Shown: positions 38,662 through 48,813, numbered from the stretch's first letter. The stretch: 64,000 bases of DNA from Paraeggerthella hongkongensis (GCF_003726035.1 NZ_QICD01000014.1:1-64000); one strand, 5' to 3'. Notes: generated by a model not told the origin, from the letters alone. Numbers and translations: made by a program.

Positions 38662-38880
38662 CTACATGATGAAGGCGACAACAAGGCCGATGAGGGCCAG
38701 AGCCTCGGCAAGAGCAGCGCCGATGATGAAGTTCGTAAACATACGACCCTGCAGTTCGGGCTGGCGAGCGGTAGCGACGCAGCAGCCGTAGCAGGCGATG
38801 CCGATGCCGATGCCAGGGCCGATGGCGCCAAGGCCGTAGCCGACGACTTTGAGAGCCGAGAGTACGAGAACGATATCCAC
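38662..38880 (-). CDS. atpE: ATP synthase c subunit
   Basis: A 72-residue two-helix proteolipid of the c ring. Helix 1 holds GAIGPGIGIGIA and helix 2 holds the ion-binding glutamate in AALAEALALIG. The start is GTG with AGGAGG 5 bases before it; an upstream ATG in frame would add 27 polar residues and lacks support. Na+-type rings carry a Gln in helix 1 at GxGQG and Ser/Thr after the glutamate. Here these are Ile and Ala, so H+ is the likely coupling ion. Confidence 0.95.
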   Translation of the reverse strand: MDIVLVLSALKVVGYGLGAIGPGIGIGIACYGCCVATARQPELQGRMFTNFIIGAALAEALALIGLVVAFIM

Positions 38881-39002
38881 TTGGTTCCTCCTTTTACACG
38901 GTTTCGAGACCTCCCCGAAACCTCCTGCTTTATTCCCTAGCCGACCATCCGAGCCGACCAAGTAACCGAAATAGAATGCCGCGCTCGCGGGCGGCGACGG
39001 GC

Positions 39003-39773
39003 CTAGTGCTCGCTCGTTGCCAGGCTGATGTACACGGCCGACAGCGTGGTGAACACGTACGCCTGCAGAAACGCGACCAGAACCTCAAGCGCGTACATGG
39101 CGATGAGCAGCGCCATCCAGCCGACCGGCGGCAAGAAGAACAGGAAGTCGCCCTGCAGGCCCGCGCTGATGAACACGCTCGTAGCCAACGCGAAGATGCC
39201 CAGAACCATGTGACCGGCGAACATGTTGCCGTAGAGTCGCACAGCCAGCGTGAGCACGCGCAGCACGAGGGAGATGAACTCGAAGAACCAGATGACCGGG
39301 ACCATGACCTTCGGCAGGCCGGACGGCGCGATGGACTTGATGTAGCCCCAGCCGCCATGAGCCTTGATGCCCCAGTAGTTGAAGTACACGAACGAAATGG
39401 CAGCCAGCGCCCACGTGATGCTGATCGATCCGGTAGCGGCCTTCGATCCCGGGATAAGGCCCACGAAGTTGCAGATCAAGATGAAGAAGAACATCGTAGC
39501 CAAGAACGGCAGGTGCTTCTTGTAACCATGACCGATAGCGCCCTCACCCATATCCTTTTTCACGAACTCGTAGCCGTACTCGACCATATTGGCGAACTTA
39601 CTCTTGGGAACCAGCGTAAGACGCCTTCCCACCGTCAGCACCACCACCAGGGTGATGATGAAGCACAGGATCATGTACAGGGTGTACTGCGTCACTCCCC
39701 CGAACACGAACGTCGAGTCGAACGAGTGCTGAAGGTGGACAGCATCCTGCGCAAGGATTTCAAGTGGATTCAC
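39003..39773 (-). CDS. atpB: ATP synthase a subunit
   Basis: 256 residues, the stator channel of F0. The essential arginine lies in LTLAVRLYGNMFAGH, and the last helices contain LEVLVAFLQAYVFTTLSAVY. The start is GTG with AAGG 8 bases upstream. atpE follows after a 120-base gap. Confidence 0.95.
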   Translation of the reverse strand: MNPLEILAQDAVHLQHSFDSTFVFGGVTQYTLYMILCFIITLVVVLTVGRRLTLVPKSKFANMVEYGYEFVKKDMGEGAIGHGYKKHLPFLATMFFFILICNFVGLIPGSKAATGSISITWALAAISFVYFNYWGIKAHGGWGYIKSIAPSGLPKVMVPVIWFFEFISLVLRVLTLAVRLYGNMFAGHMVLGIFALATSVFISAGLQGDFLFFLPPVGWMALLIAMYALEVLVAFLQAYVFTTLSAVYISLATSEH

Positions 39774-39791
39774 GTAACTAACCTTTCCGTT

Positions 39792-40088
39792 CTACTTCCG
39801 GACCAACTTCACCACACCGAAGCCGATAGCTGCGACGCTCAGCGCCAGCACCTCGGCCAAAGCAAACGAAAGCACAAGCTCGCGAGCGAATACGATGCAG
39901 GCCATGACGGTGGCGAACAAGATGAGGAACGAAGCGAATACACTGAGCAGCAGAATGCCCATGTGCCCCAAGTTACTGGTTTTGGTGACCCGCTTTGTCA
40001 TGCGAAGCCCGAAGATCAAAGGCAAAAAGCCCGCGATTCCCGACAACGCCCCCAGAACAATCGCTCCTACCATAACCCGCTTTCCCAT
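39792..40088 (-). CDS. AtpI-like small membrane protein
   Basis: 98 residues with about four hydrophobic helices. Its place first in the ATP synthase operon, 18 bases before atpB, and its size fit the AtpI / F0 subunit I group that helps assemble the c ring. Sequence similarity in this group is low, so the call rests mainly on position. The ATG lacks a good ribosome site. Confidence 0.65.
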   Translation of the reverse strand: MGKRVMVGAIVLGALSGIAGFLPLIFGLRMTKRVTKTSNLGHMGILLLSVFASFLILFATVMACIVFARELVLSFALAEVLALSVAAIGFGVVKLVRK

Positions 40089-40313
40089 TCACGCGCACGC
40101 TTGCGCATCCTACCAATTAAAAACCGCTATGCATGATAACGGAATTTCCTGCTCCTCTTACGATAAGGTAACAGAAACCTACAATTTTTTGGTGAGCGGA
40201 AGCATAAACCGGCTAAAAAAATGCATAAATCAAGCGTCAGCGGTAGGCGAAACTGAATATTCTTCAGACGCCGATGAGGAGGATCCCCGACAGCTCAAGC
40301 CGCCGGGGATCTT
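40089..40313. promoter_or_regulatory. AT-richer intergenic region with hairpin, likely ATP synthase promoter region
   Basis: These 225 bases are richer in A and T than the surroundings and hold no supported gene. The ATP synthase promoter should lie here, but no hexamer pair stands out. GATCCCCG and CGGGGATC (40282-40311) form a hairpin that directly abuts the stop of the deaminase gene at 40314. Confidence 0.45.
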
Positions 40314-40775
40314 TTAGCCTTCGAAAATGCGAAGCTTCATGCCCGCTTCCTCGAGCATGGACATGGCAAGCTCGTCGGGATACGGATTCTGGTACACGAT
40401 CTCCTCGATGCCCGCATTGATGAGCATCTTGGCGCACACGACGCATGGCTGCGTGGTGATGTAGATGGATGCGCCCGTGATGTTGATGCCGTAGCGCGCC
40501 GCCTGGATGATGGCGTTCTGCTCGGCGTGCAGGCCCCGGCAGATCTCGTGGCGCTGGCCGCTGGGCACGCCGAGCTGCTGGCGCAGGCACCCCGTTTCGG
40601 CGCAGTGGCGCATGCCGGTGGGCACGCCGTTGTAACCGGTCGACAAGATGCGGCGGTCCTTCACGATAACCGCACCCACCCCTCTTCGCAAACATGTCGT
40701 GCGGGTGGCCACCTCGTTCGCCAGCTTCATGAAGTACTCGTCCCAACTGGGACGATGATCGAGCGGCTCGGTCAT
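40314..40775 (-). CDS. dCMP deaminase-like protein (ComEB type)
   Basis: 153 residues of the zinc cytidine/deoxycytidylate deaminase fold. The zinc ligands are His in HAEQNAI and the two Cys in PCVVC, with Glu of HAE as proton shuttle. The start at 40775 (MTEPLDH) gives AGGAAGG 8 bases upstream; the ATG 9 bases earlier is too close. Such enzymes turn dCMP into dUMP for thymidylate synthesis, consistent with upp and glyA next door. Confidence 0.88.
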   Translation of the reverse strand: MTEPLDHRPSWDEYFMKLANEVATRTTCLRRGVGAVIVKDRRILSTGYNGVPTGMRHCAETGCLRQQLGVPSGQRHEICRGLHAEQNAIIQAARYGINITGASIYITTQPCVVCAKMLINAGIEEIVYQNPYPDELAMSMLEEAGMKLRIFEG

Positions 40776-40806
40776 GGTTTTCATCCTTCCTGGTCCAGCA
40801 AAGTCA

Positions 40807-40947
40807 GCGAGAAGCGTCGAGGTGTCCGAGATCGCCCCGTTTTGCGGCCGAGCGTGCTTTTGCACGTGAGGGCAAGCGAAAAAGGGGCGAGATCGGGCGC
40901 ATCGACGCTTCGCAGCGTCGAGCAGTTCCGCCGTCCGGCAGGACGGC
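40807..40947. repeat. Long nested hairpin element after upp
   Basis: The arms 40807-40845 and 40876-40913 are imperfect complements over about 37 bases (AAGCGTCGA with TCGACGCTT, GATCGCCCC with GGGGCGAGATC), enclosing a small GCGTGC/GCACGT hairpin. A second perfect hairpin, GCCGTCC-GGCA-GGACGGC (40930-40947), lies next to the upp stop and may be the real terminator. Confidence 0.65.
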
Positions 40948-40953
40948 GCAACG

Positions 40954-41598
40954 TTACTTGGTGCCGAAGATGCGGTCGCCGGCATCGCCCAGGCCGGGCA
41001 CGATGTACGCCGCTTCGTTGAGCTCGTCATCGACGGCGCACGTGAACACATGCACGTCGTCGTCGGCTGCGAGCAGACACTCGATGCCGACCGGAGCGGC
41101 CACGATGACCATGACCTTGATGGTGCCGGTCACGCCGATGGAGCGCAGGTACTCCACCGCTGCGGCAGCGGAACCGCCCGTGGCCAGCATGGGATCCACC
41201 ACGATGACGTTGCGCTCGGCGATATCCTCCGGCAGCTTGGCGTAGTACGCCACCGGCTTGTGGGTCTCCTCGTTGCGGTACATGCCCAGATGGCCCACGC
41301 GAGCGGCGGGCACCAGATCGAGCACGCCGTCCACCATTCCCAAACCGGCGCGCAGGATGGGAACGATGGCCAGCTTCTTGCCGCTGATGGCTCGGCACGT
41401 GGCCGTGCAGATGGGGGTTTCCACCTGCACGTCGGAAAGCGGGAGATCGCGCGTGGCCTCGTAGCCCTCGAACAGCGCCAGCTCCTTGACCAGTTCGCGG
41501 AATTGCTTGGACGACGTCTCCTTGTCGCGAAGAATGGACAGCTTATGCTGCACCATGGGATGATCGACGATGGTGACGCGTTCGTATTCTTTCGCCAT
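40954..41598 (-). CDS. upp: Uracil phosphoribosyltransferase
   Basis: 214 residues. The phosphoribosyl-pyrophosphate site is [19 protein letters not shown], and the uracil-binding C-terminal part reads [17 protein letters not shown]. It salvages uracil to UMP. AGGAG lies about 10 bases before the ATG. glyA ends 12 bases upstream, so both are in one operon. Confidence 0.96.
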   Translation of the reverse strand: MAKEYERVTIVDHPMVQHKLSILRDKETSSKQFRELVKELALFEGYEATRDLPLSDVQVETPICTATCRAISGKKLAIVPILRAGLGMVDGVLDLVPAARVGHLGMYRNEETHKPVAYYAKLPEDIAERNVIVVDPMLATGGSAAAAVEYLRSIGVTGTIKVMVIVAAPVGIECLLAADDDVHVFTCAVDDELNEAAYIVPGLGDAGDRIFGTK

Positions 41599-41610
41599 GA
41601 ATCAATGCTC

Positions 41611-42867
41611 CTAGTAGGTAAGTTCCGGGTACAGCGGATGGGCGGCCAGCATGGCTTCCACCTTCGCGCGTACGTCAGCGAGCTTCGCCTCGTCGCTCGC
41701 GTTGAACACGGTTGCGGCGATGAGCTGGCCCACCTGGTAGAAATCGTCAGCGGTGAAGCCTCGCGTGGTGGCGGCAGCGCTGCCCACGCGTATGCCGCTC
41801 GTGACGAAGGGGCTGCGCGGCTCGTTGGGAATGGAGTTCTTGTTCACCGTCAACCCCACGCCCTCGAGCAGTTTCTCGGCATCCTTGCCCGTGACGTCGG
41901 CGGCGGTCAGGTCCACCAGGCACAGATGGTTGTCGGTGCCGCCGGACACCAGGCGCAGCCCTCCGTCCATCATGCCCTGGCCGAGCACGCGCGCGTTCTC
42001 CACCACCTGGTCGATATAGGCGGCAAACGAAGGGGCCAGCGCCTCGCCGAAGGCCACGGCCTTGCCGGCGATCACGTGCATGAGCGGACCGCCCTGCGCA
42101 CCGGGGAACACGGCGCTGTTGATCTTCTTGTACAGCTCTTCGTCGTTGGTCAGGATGAAGCCGCCGCGCGGGCCGCGCAGCGTTTTGTGGCTGGTGGAGG
42201 TCACGATGTCGGCATGCGGCACGGGGCTGGGATGCGCGCCCGCGGCCACCAGGCCGGCGATATGGGCCATGTCCACCATGAAGTACGCTCCCACCTCGCG
42301 GGCGATGGCGGCCATGCGCTCGAAATCGATGACGCGCGGGTAGGCGCTCGCGCCGCCGACGATCACCTGCGGACGGCATTCCTTGGCCTTGGCCTCGAGC
42401 GCGTCGTAATCGATCGTCTCGGTTTCGGGATCGACGCCGTACGCTTCCACATGGTACAGACGACCCGAGAAGTTCACGGGACTGCCATGCGTGAGGTGGC
42501 CGCCCTGGTCAAGGCTCATTCCCAAGATGGTGTCGCCCGGCTTGATGATGGAGAAGTAGGCGGCAAGGTTCGCATTCGCGCCGGAATGGGGCTGGACGTT
42601 GGCGAACTGGCACCCGAACAACTCGCAGGCGCGGTCGCGCGCCAGGTCCTCGACGATGTCGACCTTCTCGCAGCCGCCGTAGTAGCGCTTGCGCGGGTAG
42701 CCTTCGGCGTACTTGTTCGTGAGCACGCTGCCCACGGCCTCCATAACAGCAGGAGACGTGAAGTTCTCCGATGCGATGAGCTCCACGGAATCGCGTTCGC
42801 GGGCAAGCTCTTGACGGAGCGCGTCCGCAACGACGGGATCGGTTTGAGATACGTAGGAAAGAGCCAT
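41611..42867 (-). CDS. glyA: Serine hydroxymethyltransferase
   Basis: 418 residues, a PLP enzyme that converts serine and tetrahydrofolate to glycine and methylene-tetrahydrofolate. The PLP lysine lies in [28 protein letters not shown] and [11 protein letters not shown] are also typical. AAAGGAAT precedes the ATG at 42867; longer frames run through the intergenic region. It lies 68 bases after rpiB. Confidence 0.97.
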   Translation of the reverse strand: MALSYVSQTDPVVADALRQELARERDSVELIASENFTSPAVMEAVGSVLTNKYAEGYPRKRYYGGCEKVDIVEDLARDRACELFGCQFANVQPHSGANANLAAYFSIIKPGDTILGMSLDQGGHLTHGSPVNFSGRLYHVEAYGVDPETETIDYDALEAKAKECRPQVIVGGASAYPRVIDFERMAAIAREVGAYFMVDMAHIAGLVAAGAHPSPVPHADIVTSTSHKTLRGPRGGFILTNDEELYKKINSAVFPGAQGGPLMHVIAGKAVAFGEALAPSFAAYIDQVVENARVLGQGMMDGGLRLVSGGTDNHLCLVDLTAADVTGKDAEKLLEGVGLTVNKNSIPNEPRSPFVTSGIRVGSAAATTRGFTADDFYQVGQLIAATVFNASDEAKLADVRAKVEAMLAAHPLYPELTY

Positions 42868-42935
42868 GGTATTCCTTTCGCTGGGCTGTTTCGGGGCTAT
42901 GCTAGCACAACGGGCGTGCGTAAGATCCAGCCAAG

Positions 42936-43376
42936 CTAGCCGATCTCGAGAGCGGCGATCTTTTCCACGCGACCCGCATGGCGCCCGCCGCCGAACGCGG
43001 TGGACAGGAACGCGTCGAGGATAGCCTGGTTGACGCCCGGCTCGACGAAGCGGCCGGACAGCGTGATGACGTTCGCGTCGTTGTGCTCGCGACACAGCGC
43101 AGCGAATTCGGGGGACACGATGTTGGCGGCTCGGACGCCCGCCACCTTGTTCGCGGCCACGGCCATGCCGATGCCGGTTCCGCATACGAGCACGCCGCGC
43201 TCGGCCAACCCGTCGACGACGTCATGCGCGACGAGCGCCGCGTAATCGGGATAATCGACGCGATCGTCGGTGTCGGGGCCGCGGTCGATGACGTCGTGGC
43301 CCTGCGAGGCCAGGTAGTCCACGAGCTGCTGCTTCTGCTCGAATCCCGCGTGATCGCTTGCGATGCTGATCTTCAT
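42936..43376 (-). CDS. rpiB: Ribose-5-phosphate isomerase B
   Basis: 146 residues of the RpiB/LacAB family. [10 protein letters not shown] marks the N-terminus and the active-site Cys lies in [28 protein letters not shown] gives the phosphate-binding residues. It interconverts ribose-5-phosphate and ribulose-5-phosphate. It starts 16 bases after the glpK stop. Confidence 0.94.
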   Translation of the reverse strand: MKISIASDHAGFEQKQQLVDYLASQGHDVIDRGPDTDDRVDYPDYAALVAHDVVDGLAERGVLVCGTGIGMAVAANKVAGVRAANIVSPEFAALCREHNDANVITLSGRFVEPGVNQAILDAFLSTAFGGGRHAGRVEKIAALEIG

Positions 43377-43392
43377 GTAATAAGCCCTTTCG

Positions 43393-44889
43393 TTAGTCCA
43401 TCATCGTGCGGCGGACGGCCTTGGCCCAACCCTCCAGCAAAACCGCATGGCGCGCATCCTCGATGCACGGCTCGTAGCGCTTGTCGGACGCGCGCAAGCC
43501 GCGCAGCTCTTCGATTCCGCTCCAGAAGCCGGCGGCCAAGCCGGCAAGATAAGCCGCCCCCAAAGCCGTTGTCTCCGCATTCTGCGGTCGACGCAGCGGC
43601 GTGCGCAACACATCTGACTGGAACTGCATGAGAAAATCGTTGGCGGAGGCCCCGCCGTCCACGTTCAACACGGAAAGGGGCACGCCCGCGTCCGCCTCCA
43701 TGGCCACCGCAAGATCGTGCACCTGGTAGGCCAAGGACTCGAGCGCGGCACGCACGAAATGGGCACGGGTGGTTCCGCGCGTCAGCCCGTACACGGCCCC
43801 GCGCGCATCGGCGTCCCAATACGGAGCGCCCAAGCCCGTGAACGCGGGCACGATGTAGACGCCGCCCGTGCTCTCCACGCTGCGCGCCAAAGCCGCGGTC
43901 TCCCCCACGTTCTCGATCAGTCCCAACTCGTCGCGCAGCCATTGCATGAGCGCGCCGGCCATGAACACGCTGCCTTCGAGCGCGTACTCGGGACCCGGCG
44001 CGCCGGGCGCGGACGCCGCAACCGTGGTGATCAGGTTGTGGGAGGATGCGCACGCTTCGCCGCCCGTGTGCATGAGCAGGAAGCACCCGGTGCCGTAGGT
44101 GTTCTTCGCCTGGCCGGGCTCGAAGCAGCACTGGCCGAAAAGCGCCGCCTGCTGATCGCCCGCCACGCCGCAGATGGGAATGCCCGGAGCGATGCCGGCG
44201 TTGGCCGTGCGGCCGAAGTCGCCCGACGAAGGGCGAACTTCGGGAAGCATCGAGGCCGGCACGTCGAACAGGTCGAGCAGCCAAGGATCCCAGCGCATCT
44301 CGTGGATGTCGAAGAGCATGGTGCGGCTGGCGTTCGTCACGTCGGTGGCGTGGACCTGCCCCTGCGTCAGCACCCAGATAAGCCAGCTGTCCACCGTGCC
44401 GAAGGCGAGCTTGCCCGCCCGAGCGTCCTCACGGGCGCCGGGCACGTTGTCCAGGATCCACTTCACCTTGCTTGCAGAGAAGTACGCATCGGGAACCAGG
44501 CCGGTCTTGCGCGCGATCTCGCGCGCGACTTCGGCATCGGCGCACAGCTCGTCGATGATGGGAGCCGTGCGACGGCATTGCCATACGATGGCATTGAACA
44601 CCGGCTCGCCCGTTTCGCGGTTCCACACCACCGTGGTTTCGCGCTGGTTCGTGATCCCGATGCAGGCGATGTCGCTTGGTCCCAAGTTGTTCGACACGAG
44701 CAGTTCGGTGAACGCTCCCAGCTGCGACGACAGGATGTCGCGCGGATCGTGCTCCACCCAACCGGGCTGCGGATACAGCTGGGGAAACGCGTTTTGCACC
44801 GCATCGACGACAGAGCCCTGCCCGTCGATGAGCATGGCGCGCGACGAGGTGGTCCCCTGATCGAGCGCTACGACGTAGGTTGATCGCAT
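43393..44889 (-). CDS. glpK: Glycerol kinase
   Basis: 498 residues of the FGGY kinase family. ALDQGTTSSRAM is the N-terminal phosphate loop; SRTMLFDIHEMRWDPWLLDL and YGTGCFLLMHTG are glycerol kinase signatures. It phosphorylates glycerol to glycerol-3-phosphate. The start overlaps the end of the preceding hydrolase gene by 22 bases, with AGGAG in good position. A lipase-type hydrolase next to glycerol kinase suggests use of glycerol freed from lipids. Confidence 0.96.
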   Translation of the reverse strand: MRSTYVVALDQGTTSSRAMLIDGQGSVVDAVQNAFPQLYPQPGWVEHDPRDILSSQLGAFTELLVSNNLGPSDIACIGITNQRETTVVWNRETGEPVFNAIVWQCRRTAPIIDELCADAEVAREIARKTGLVPDAYFSASKVKWILDNVPGAREDARAGKLAFGTVDSWLIWVLTQGQVHATDVTNASRTMLFDIHEMRWDPWLLDLFDVPASMLPEVRPSSGDFGRTANAGIAPGIPICGVAGDQQAALFGQCCFEPGQAKNTYGTGCFLLMHTGGEACASSHNLITTVAASAPGAPGPEYALEGSVFMAGALMQWLRDELGLIENVGETAALARSVESTGGVYIVPAFTGLGAPYWDADARGAVYGLTRGTTRAHFVRAALESLAYQVHDLAVAMEADAGVPLSVLNVDGGASANDFLMQFQSDVLRTPLRRPQNAETTALGAAYLAGLAAGFWSGIEELRGLRASDKRYEPCIEDARHAVLLEGWAKAVRRTMMD

Positions 44890-45851
44890 GCGTGCTCCTC
44901 CATCCAATCGGCTACTTCGGCATAGACCTGCGCCCGACCGGGCTCGTTCAGTATCTCGTGGCGCATGCCTTCGTACAACGTCGCCGTCACGTCCTTGACG
45001 CCCGCCCGTCGCAGCAGGTCGGCCGCCGCCTGCACGCCCTTGCCGCACGCGCCCACCGGGTCTTGCGCGCCGGCGACGAACAGCACGGGCAGATCTTTCG
45101 GAACCTTCGATGCGCAGGCCATGGTGACCACTTCCCCGGTCAGGTCGGTAAGGGTGGCGTACGCGCCGACCGAGAACATGGCGCCGCACAGCTCGTCCGC
45201 CAAGAAGGCGTCGACGACGGCGGGATCGGTGGACAGCCAGTCGTAAGGCGTGCGGGGGTTTTCGATCTTCTTGGCGAAGCCGCCCGCGCCCATGCCGTCC
45301 AGAAACGCGCTGCGGTACTCCGGCCCCTTCGACCGCGCGATCAGCCGGGCCAAGGCGTTGCCGGCTTTCGAGAGAAGGTACGGCTGCTGGCCGGTGCCGC
45401 ACAGCACGGCGGCCGCCACGCCTTCGCCATGGCGCGCTAGATAGGCACGCGCGATGAAGCTGCCCATGGAATGCCCGAACAGGATGTAGGGCGTTTGACG
45501 GGAGTAGCGCGCGGTGACGGTTTTGCGCAGCTCGTGCACGTCTTCGATCAGGATTTCCTTGCCGTCGACGGGCATGTGCCCCAGGCTTTCCGCGTCGGGA
45601 GCGCTTTTGCCGTGCCCGATGTGGTCGGCAGCGCACACCACGTAGCCGCGGCTTACCAGGTAGCGCGCGAACTCGTCGTAGCGCTCCACGTGCTCGGCCA
45701 TGCCGTGCACGATCTGCACGATGCCGCGCGGAGAAGAGATGACGCGCGCGCTTCCCCTTGTTTCGGAAGCTTTCCAGACCAAGCCCCTGATGGTGGACGT
45801 TTCGTCGTTCGAAAGAAAGCCCACGGGCGCAACGGTCGTTTCGATTCCCAT
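44868..45851 (-). CDS. Alpha/beta hydrolase, monoacylglycerol lipase/lysophospholipase type
   Basis: 327 residues. HGMAEHVERYDEFARYL is the oxyanion region typical of Hydrolase_4 enzymes. The nucleophile is Ser in GHSMGSFIAR; Asp in AGAQDPVGACGKGV and His in GMRHEILNE complete the triad. No signal peptide is visible, so it is cytoplasmic. It probably releases glycerol or glycerophosphate for the overlapping glycerol kinase gene. Confidence 0.88.
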   Translation of the reverse strand: MGIETTVAPVGFLSNDETSTIRGLVWKASETRGSARVISSPRGIVQIVHGMAEHVERYDEFARYLVSRGYVVCAADHIGHGKSAPDAESLGHMPVDGKEILIEDVHELRKTVTARYSRQTPYILFGHSMGSFIARAYLARHGEGVAAAVLCGTGQQPYLLSKAGNALARLIARSKGPEYRSAFLDGMGAGGFAKKIENPRTPYDWLSTDPAVVDAFLADELCGAMFSVGAYATLTDLTGEVVTMACASKVPKDLPVLFVAGAQDPVGACGKGVQAAADLLRRAGVKDVTATLYEGMRHEILNEPGRAQVYAEVADWMEEHACDQPTS

Positions 45852-45946
45852 GCTGTATCCCCTCCCCAGGAGTTTCCTCCATTATACCCATCCTGCAACA
45901 AGAAGGGTGAAGACCGGGTTTCGCGCGAGCGAAACGCACGTCTGAA

Positions 45947-46555
45947 TTAAAGGAAACTCCGGACGTCCTCGGCGGTGACGGCCCCTTCGCGCACCACAAC
46001 GGGCAGATCGCGCGTGCAGTCGAGGACGGTCGAGGCAAGACCGCTTTTGTCGGCGTCGTTCTCGTCGGCCACGATCGCGCGCACGCGCGCGGCCAATGCC
46101 GGGTCGATGGCTTCGTACGAGCATGGAGACGCGCAGCCCGACAGGTTCGCGGAAGTAGTGGCAAGCGGGCAGCCGGCTTCAACGATGAGCTTGAGCGCAA
46201 CCGAGTTGTCGGGCATGCGCAAGCCGATGGTCCCCTCGGCGGATTGGAACGCTTCGGGAACACGACCGTTCGCCTTCACGATGAGGGTGAGCGGGCCCGG
46301 CCAGTACGTTCGCGCAAGCGTGCGGGCTATATCGGGAACGCCTTCGCCGTAGCGGTCGAGGTCGTCCGCGCTGCCGACCAGCCATGCGATGGGCTTGCCG
46401 CGGTCGCGCTCCTTCAAACGATAGAGCACCTCCGGCGTATCCGCCGCATCAACGGCAACGCCCAGTCCGTACACCGTGTCCGTGGGAAAGATGATCGCGT
46501 CTGCGCGCCGCAGCGCCGCAACCGCATCGTCGAAAGAACCAGTTCCTCGAGCCAT
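45947..46555 (-). CDS. tsaC: L-threonylcarbamoyladenylate synthase
   Basis: 202 residues of the YrdC/Sua5 domain. Motifs include IIFPTDTVYGLG, LKERDRGKPI and PLATTSANLSG. It makes threonylcarbamoyl-AMP for the t6A modification of tRNA. The chain has the YrdC domain only, without the C-terminal Sua5 domain. A small hairpin (GTTTCGC / GCGAAAC, 45920-45937) lies after its stop. Confidence 0.93.
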   Translation of the reverse strand: MARGTGSFDDAVAALRRADAIIFPTDTVYGLGVAVDAADTPEVLYRLKERDRGKPIAWLVGSADDLDRYGEGVPDIARTLARTYWPGPLTLIVKANGRVPEAFQSAEGTIGLRMPDNSVALKLIVEAGCPLATTSANLSGCASPCSYEAIDPALAARVRAIVADENDADKSGLASTVLDCTRDLPVVVREGAVTAEDVRSFL

Positions 46556-46612
46556 GGAAACACTTCCTTGCTGTTCAGGGTGAAGCCGCCGCCTAGGGAA
46601 GCTTGCATTGTA

Positions 46613-47347
46613 TCACGATGGACGAGACGTGCCGAAACCAGCATCCACCAGGGCGTACTTGCACTTGATACGCTCAAGTTTCTTGCGCCAAGGCGCATAG
46701 AGCGCCAGCAGAAACAAAACCGTGGCAACGCCGTGCGCGACGTCGAAGGGAATCGCAGCGGCGAAAGCGACCGCTACGGCGGGAAGCGTCACGGGATGGA
46801 CGAAACCCACAACGTACCAGCTGTTGAGGACAAGCCCGTACGCCAAGGAGGAAGCGAACCCGTAAGCGCACAGCACGACCGTCCGATCGAGCCAGCCCCG
46901 ATCGGCTAGCACGCCGGCCACGTATCCGACCAGGCCCCACGCGTACATCTGCCACGGCGTCCACGGCCCTTGGCCGAAAAAGAAGTTGGACACGAGCGCA
47001 GCCAGCGCCCCCACCAGAAAGCCGCTGCGCCGACCGAACACGGCCCCCGCGAGAATGCAAATGGCCGAAACCGGCTTGAAGTCGGGAAAGGGCGCGAACA
47101 AGATGCGGCCCGCAGCCGCCAGCGCAGCCAGCACTACCGTGGGCATGACCTGGCGAAGCGGCGGACGGGACGTCTCAAACCCCGCGAAGAACACCGCGAC
47201 CGCAACGCATGCGACCGCAACCGTCAAAAGCGCCCCCTGCTCGATGCCGAAATACGCGCACGCGACAAGCACGCAGGGAACGGCAACCAAGGCCGGAACC
47301 TCAAGCGCCGCCAAAACGCGATGCGCCTTCCCTTTCGAAGCGTTCAT
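46613..47347 (-). CDS. ECF transporter S component, probably for corrinoids
   Basis: 244 residues, about six hydrophobic helices, with FGQGPWTPWQMYAWGLVGYV in the loop typical of larger S components. The start at 47347 (MNASKGK) overlaps the stop of the fused ATPase as ATGA, which rules out longer frames. It is last in an operon led by a cobalamin riboswitch and carrying two DUF4430 (transcobalamin-like) surface proteins, so vitamin B12 or a precursor is the likely ligand. The protein resembles the CbrT group in size and layout, but I cannot verify this. Confidence 0.8.
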   Translation of the reverse strand: MNASKGKAHRVLAALEVPALVAVPCVLVACAYFGIEQGALLTVAVACVAVAVFFAGFETSRPPLRQVMPTVVLAALAAAGRILFAPFPDFKPVSAICILAGAVFGRRSGFLVGALAALVSNFFFGQGPWTPWQMYAWGLVGYVAGVLADRGWLDRTVVLCAYGFASSLAYGLVLNSWYVVGFVHPVTLPAVAVAFAAAIPFDVAHGVATVLFLLALYAPWRKKLERIKCKYALVDAGFGTSRPS

Positions 47348-48813
47348 CGCGAGCCGCCTTCGTATAGGCACGCGAACGCGTCCTCGGAAGGCCGGTAGAA
47401 CAAATTCCCCTCGAAAAACGAACCAGCAGGCTCCGTGCAGGCATCCTCGCCGTCGAACAGCATGGTGACCTCGTCGGCAACAAGAGCCGCAAAGGTCAGA
47501 TCGTGCGTGGCCATAAGCACCGTCGCGCCCGCTCGAACCCGATCGAGCACCGCTTCAGCCATCGCGGCCTTCGACGACGCGTCGAGGCCCTTCGTGGGCT
47601 CGTCGAGCAACAGCAGATCGGGATCGGTCAGCAAGAGCTTGGCCAGCGCGAGCTTTTGCTGCTGCCCGCCCGACAGATCGTACGGGTGGCTTGCCGTGCA
47701 GGGCGTCAGGTCGAACCGCTCGAGCGCGGCGGACACGTCGCTGTCCGAGAATCCGCACGAACCCTGCCATTCCCGCAGCTCCTCATCCACGCTGTCGCAC
47801 GCGAACAGGGCTTTCGGATCCTGCGGAAGAAGCGCCTGTCGGGACGACAGGCGATTGGTCACGTTGCCCCGTTCAGGCTTCAGCACGCCGGCGACCAGGC
47901 GCAGCAGCGTCGACTTCCCGCTGCCGTTTCCTCCCACCAGCGCATGCACGCACCCCGGACGCACGCTCAAATCCATGCCGCGCAGCACCCAATCGGCGTC
48001 GCGCCCGTAACGGCAACGCACGTCGTTCAGCGCCACGACAGGATCGACCGCGCGCGCTGGGCGCCCCGTTTCAACGGCGCGTCCAGCATCTGGAAGGCGA
48101 AGCGGTCGCGCCGTGAAACGATCGAGCGAAACCTCCTCTATCCGACCATCGCGCAACTCCACGGCATCGGTGGCGTACGAGGCCATGGATTCGGGTGCAT
48201 GCGTGGCAACCACCACCGTGATCCCCAGCTCGCGGTTCACGCGGAAAAGCGCGTGCAGGAAGTTCTTCTCCGCCACCGGGTCAAGCTGGGCCGTCGGCTC
48301 GTCGAGCAGCAGCAGCCGGGGCTGCATGGCAAGGACGCTGGCCAGCGTGAGCATCTGCTTCTGACCCCCCGAAAGCTCGGACACCTGGCGCCGAAACCAC
48401 GGCTCGATGCCGAAGAAATGCGCGACCTCGGCCACGCGACGGCGCATCTGGTCCTGCGAAACGCCCAAGTTTTCCAACCCGAAGGCAAGCTCGTGCCACA
48501 CGGCGTCGCACACGATCTGGTTCTCGGGGCTTTGGGCAACGTAGCCTACGTGCGAAGCCGCCGCGAACGCGTCCATGTCCTCAACGGGAACGCCGAACGC
48601 CTTGAGCTTTCCGCTCTTCGTCCCAACAGGCGAGATAGCCTGTTTCAAGCAGCGCAGCAGCGTGGTCTTTCCGCTGCCGGTCGCCCCGACCAGTAGCTGG
48701 AACGCCCCTTCGGACACCCGCCAATCAAGCGGTCCGATCGATGCTGCGGCATCGGGATACGAAAAGGAGAACCCGCGCGTCTCGACGGCGAGCCGATCGG
48801 TTACGACCTCCAT
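47344..48813 (-). CDS. ecfA: ECF transporter ATPase, two fused ATP-binding domains
   Basis: 489 residues. Domain 1 has Walker A GATGSGKTT, signature LSGGQKQM and Walker B LLLLDEPTAQLD. Domain 2 has GGNGSGKST, LSGGQQQK and LLLLDEPTKGLD. The start at 48813 (MEVVTDR) lies within the last codons of EcfT (13-base overlap). It powers the corrinoid-type ECF importer. This is the second fused EcfA in the window; the two are clearly different sequences. Confidence 0.9.
   Translation of the reverse strand: MEVVTDRLAVETRGFSFSYPDAAASIGPLDWRVSEGAFQLLVGATGSGKTTLLRCLKQAISPVGTKSGKLKAFGVPVEDMDAFAAASHVGYVAQSPENQIVCDAVWHELAFGLENLGVSQDQMRRRVAEVAHFFGIEPWFRRQVSELSGGQKQMLTLASVLAMQPRLLLLDEPTAQLDPVAEKNFLHALFRVNRELGITVVVATHAPESMASYATDAVELRDGRIEEVSLDRFTARPLRLPDAGRAVETGRPARAVDPVVALNDVRCRYGRDADWVLRGMDLSVRPGCVHALVGGNGSGKSTLLRLVAGVLKPERGNVTNRLSSRQALLPQDPKALFACDSVDEELREWQGSCGFSDSDVSAALERFDLTPCTASHPYDLSGGQQQKLALAKLLLTDPDLLLLDEPTKGLDASSKAAMAEAVLDRVRAGATVLMATHDLTFAALVADEVTMLFDGEDACTEPAGSFFEGNLFYRPSEDAFACLYEGGSR

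Noticed and set aside
38662-38880. Na+-coupled ATP synthase
   Set aside because: The c subunit has Ile instead of Gln in helix 1 and Ala after the glutamate, so the Na+ signature is missing.
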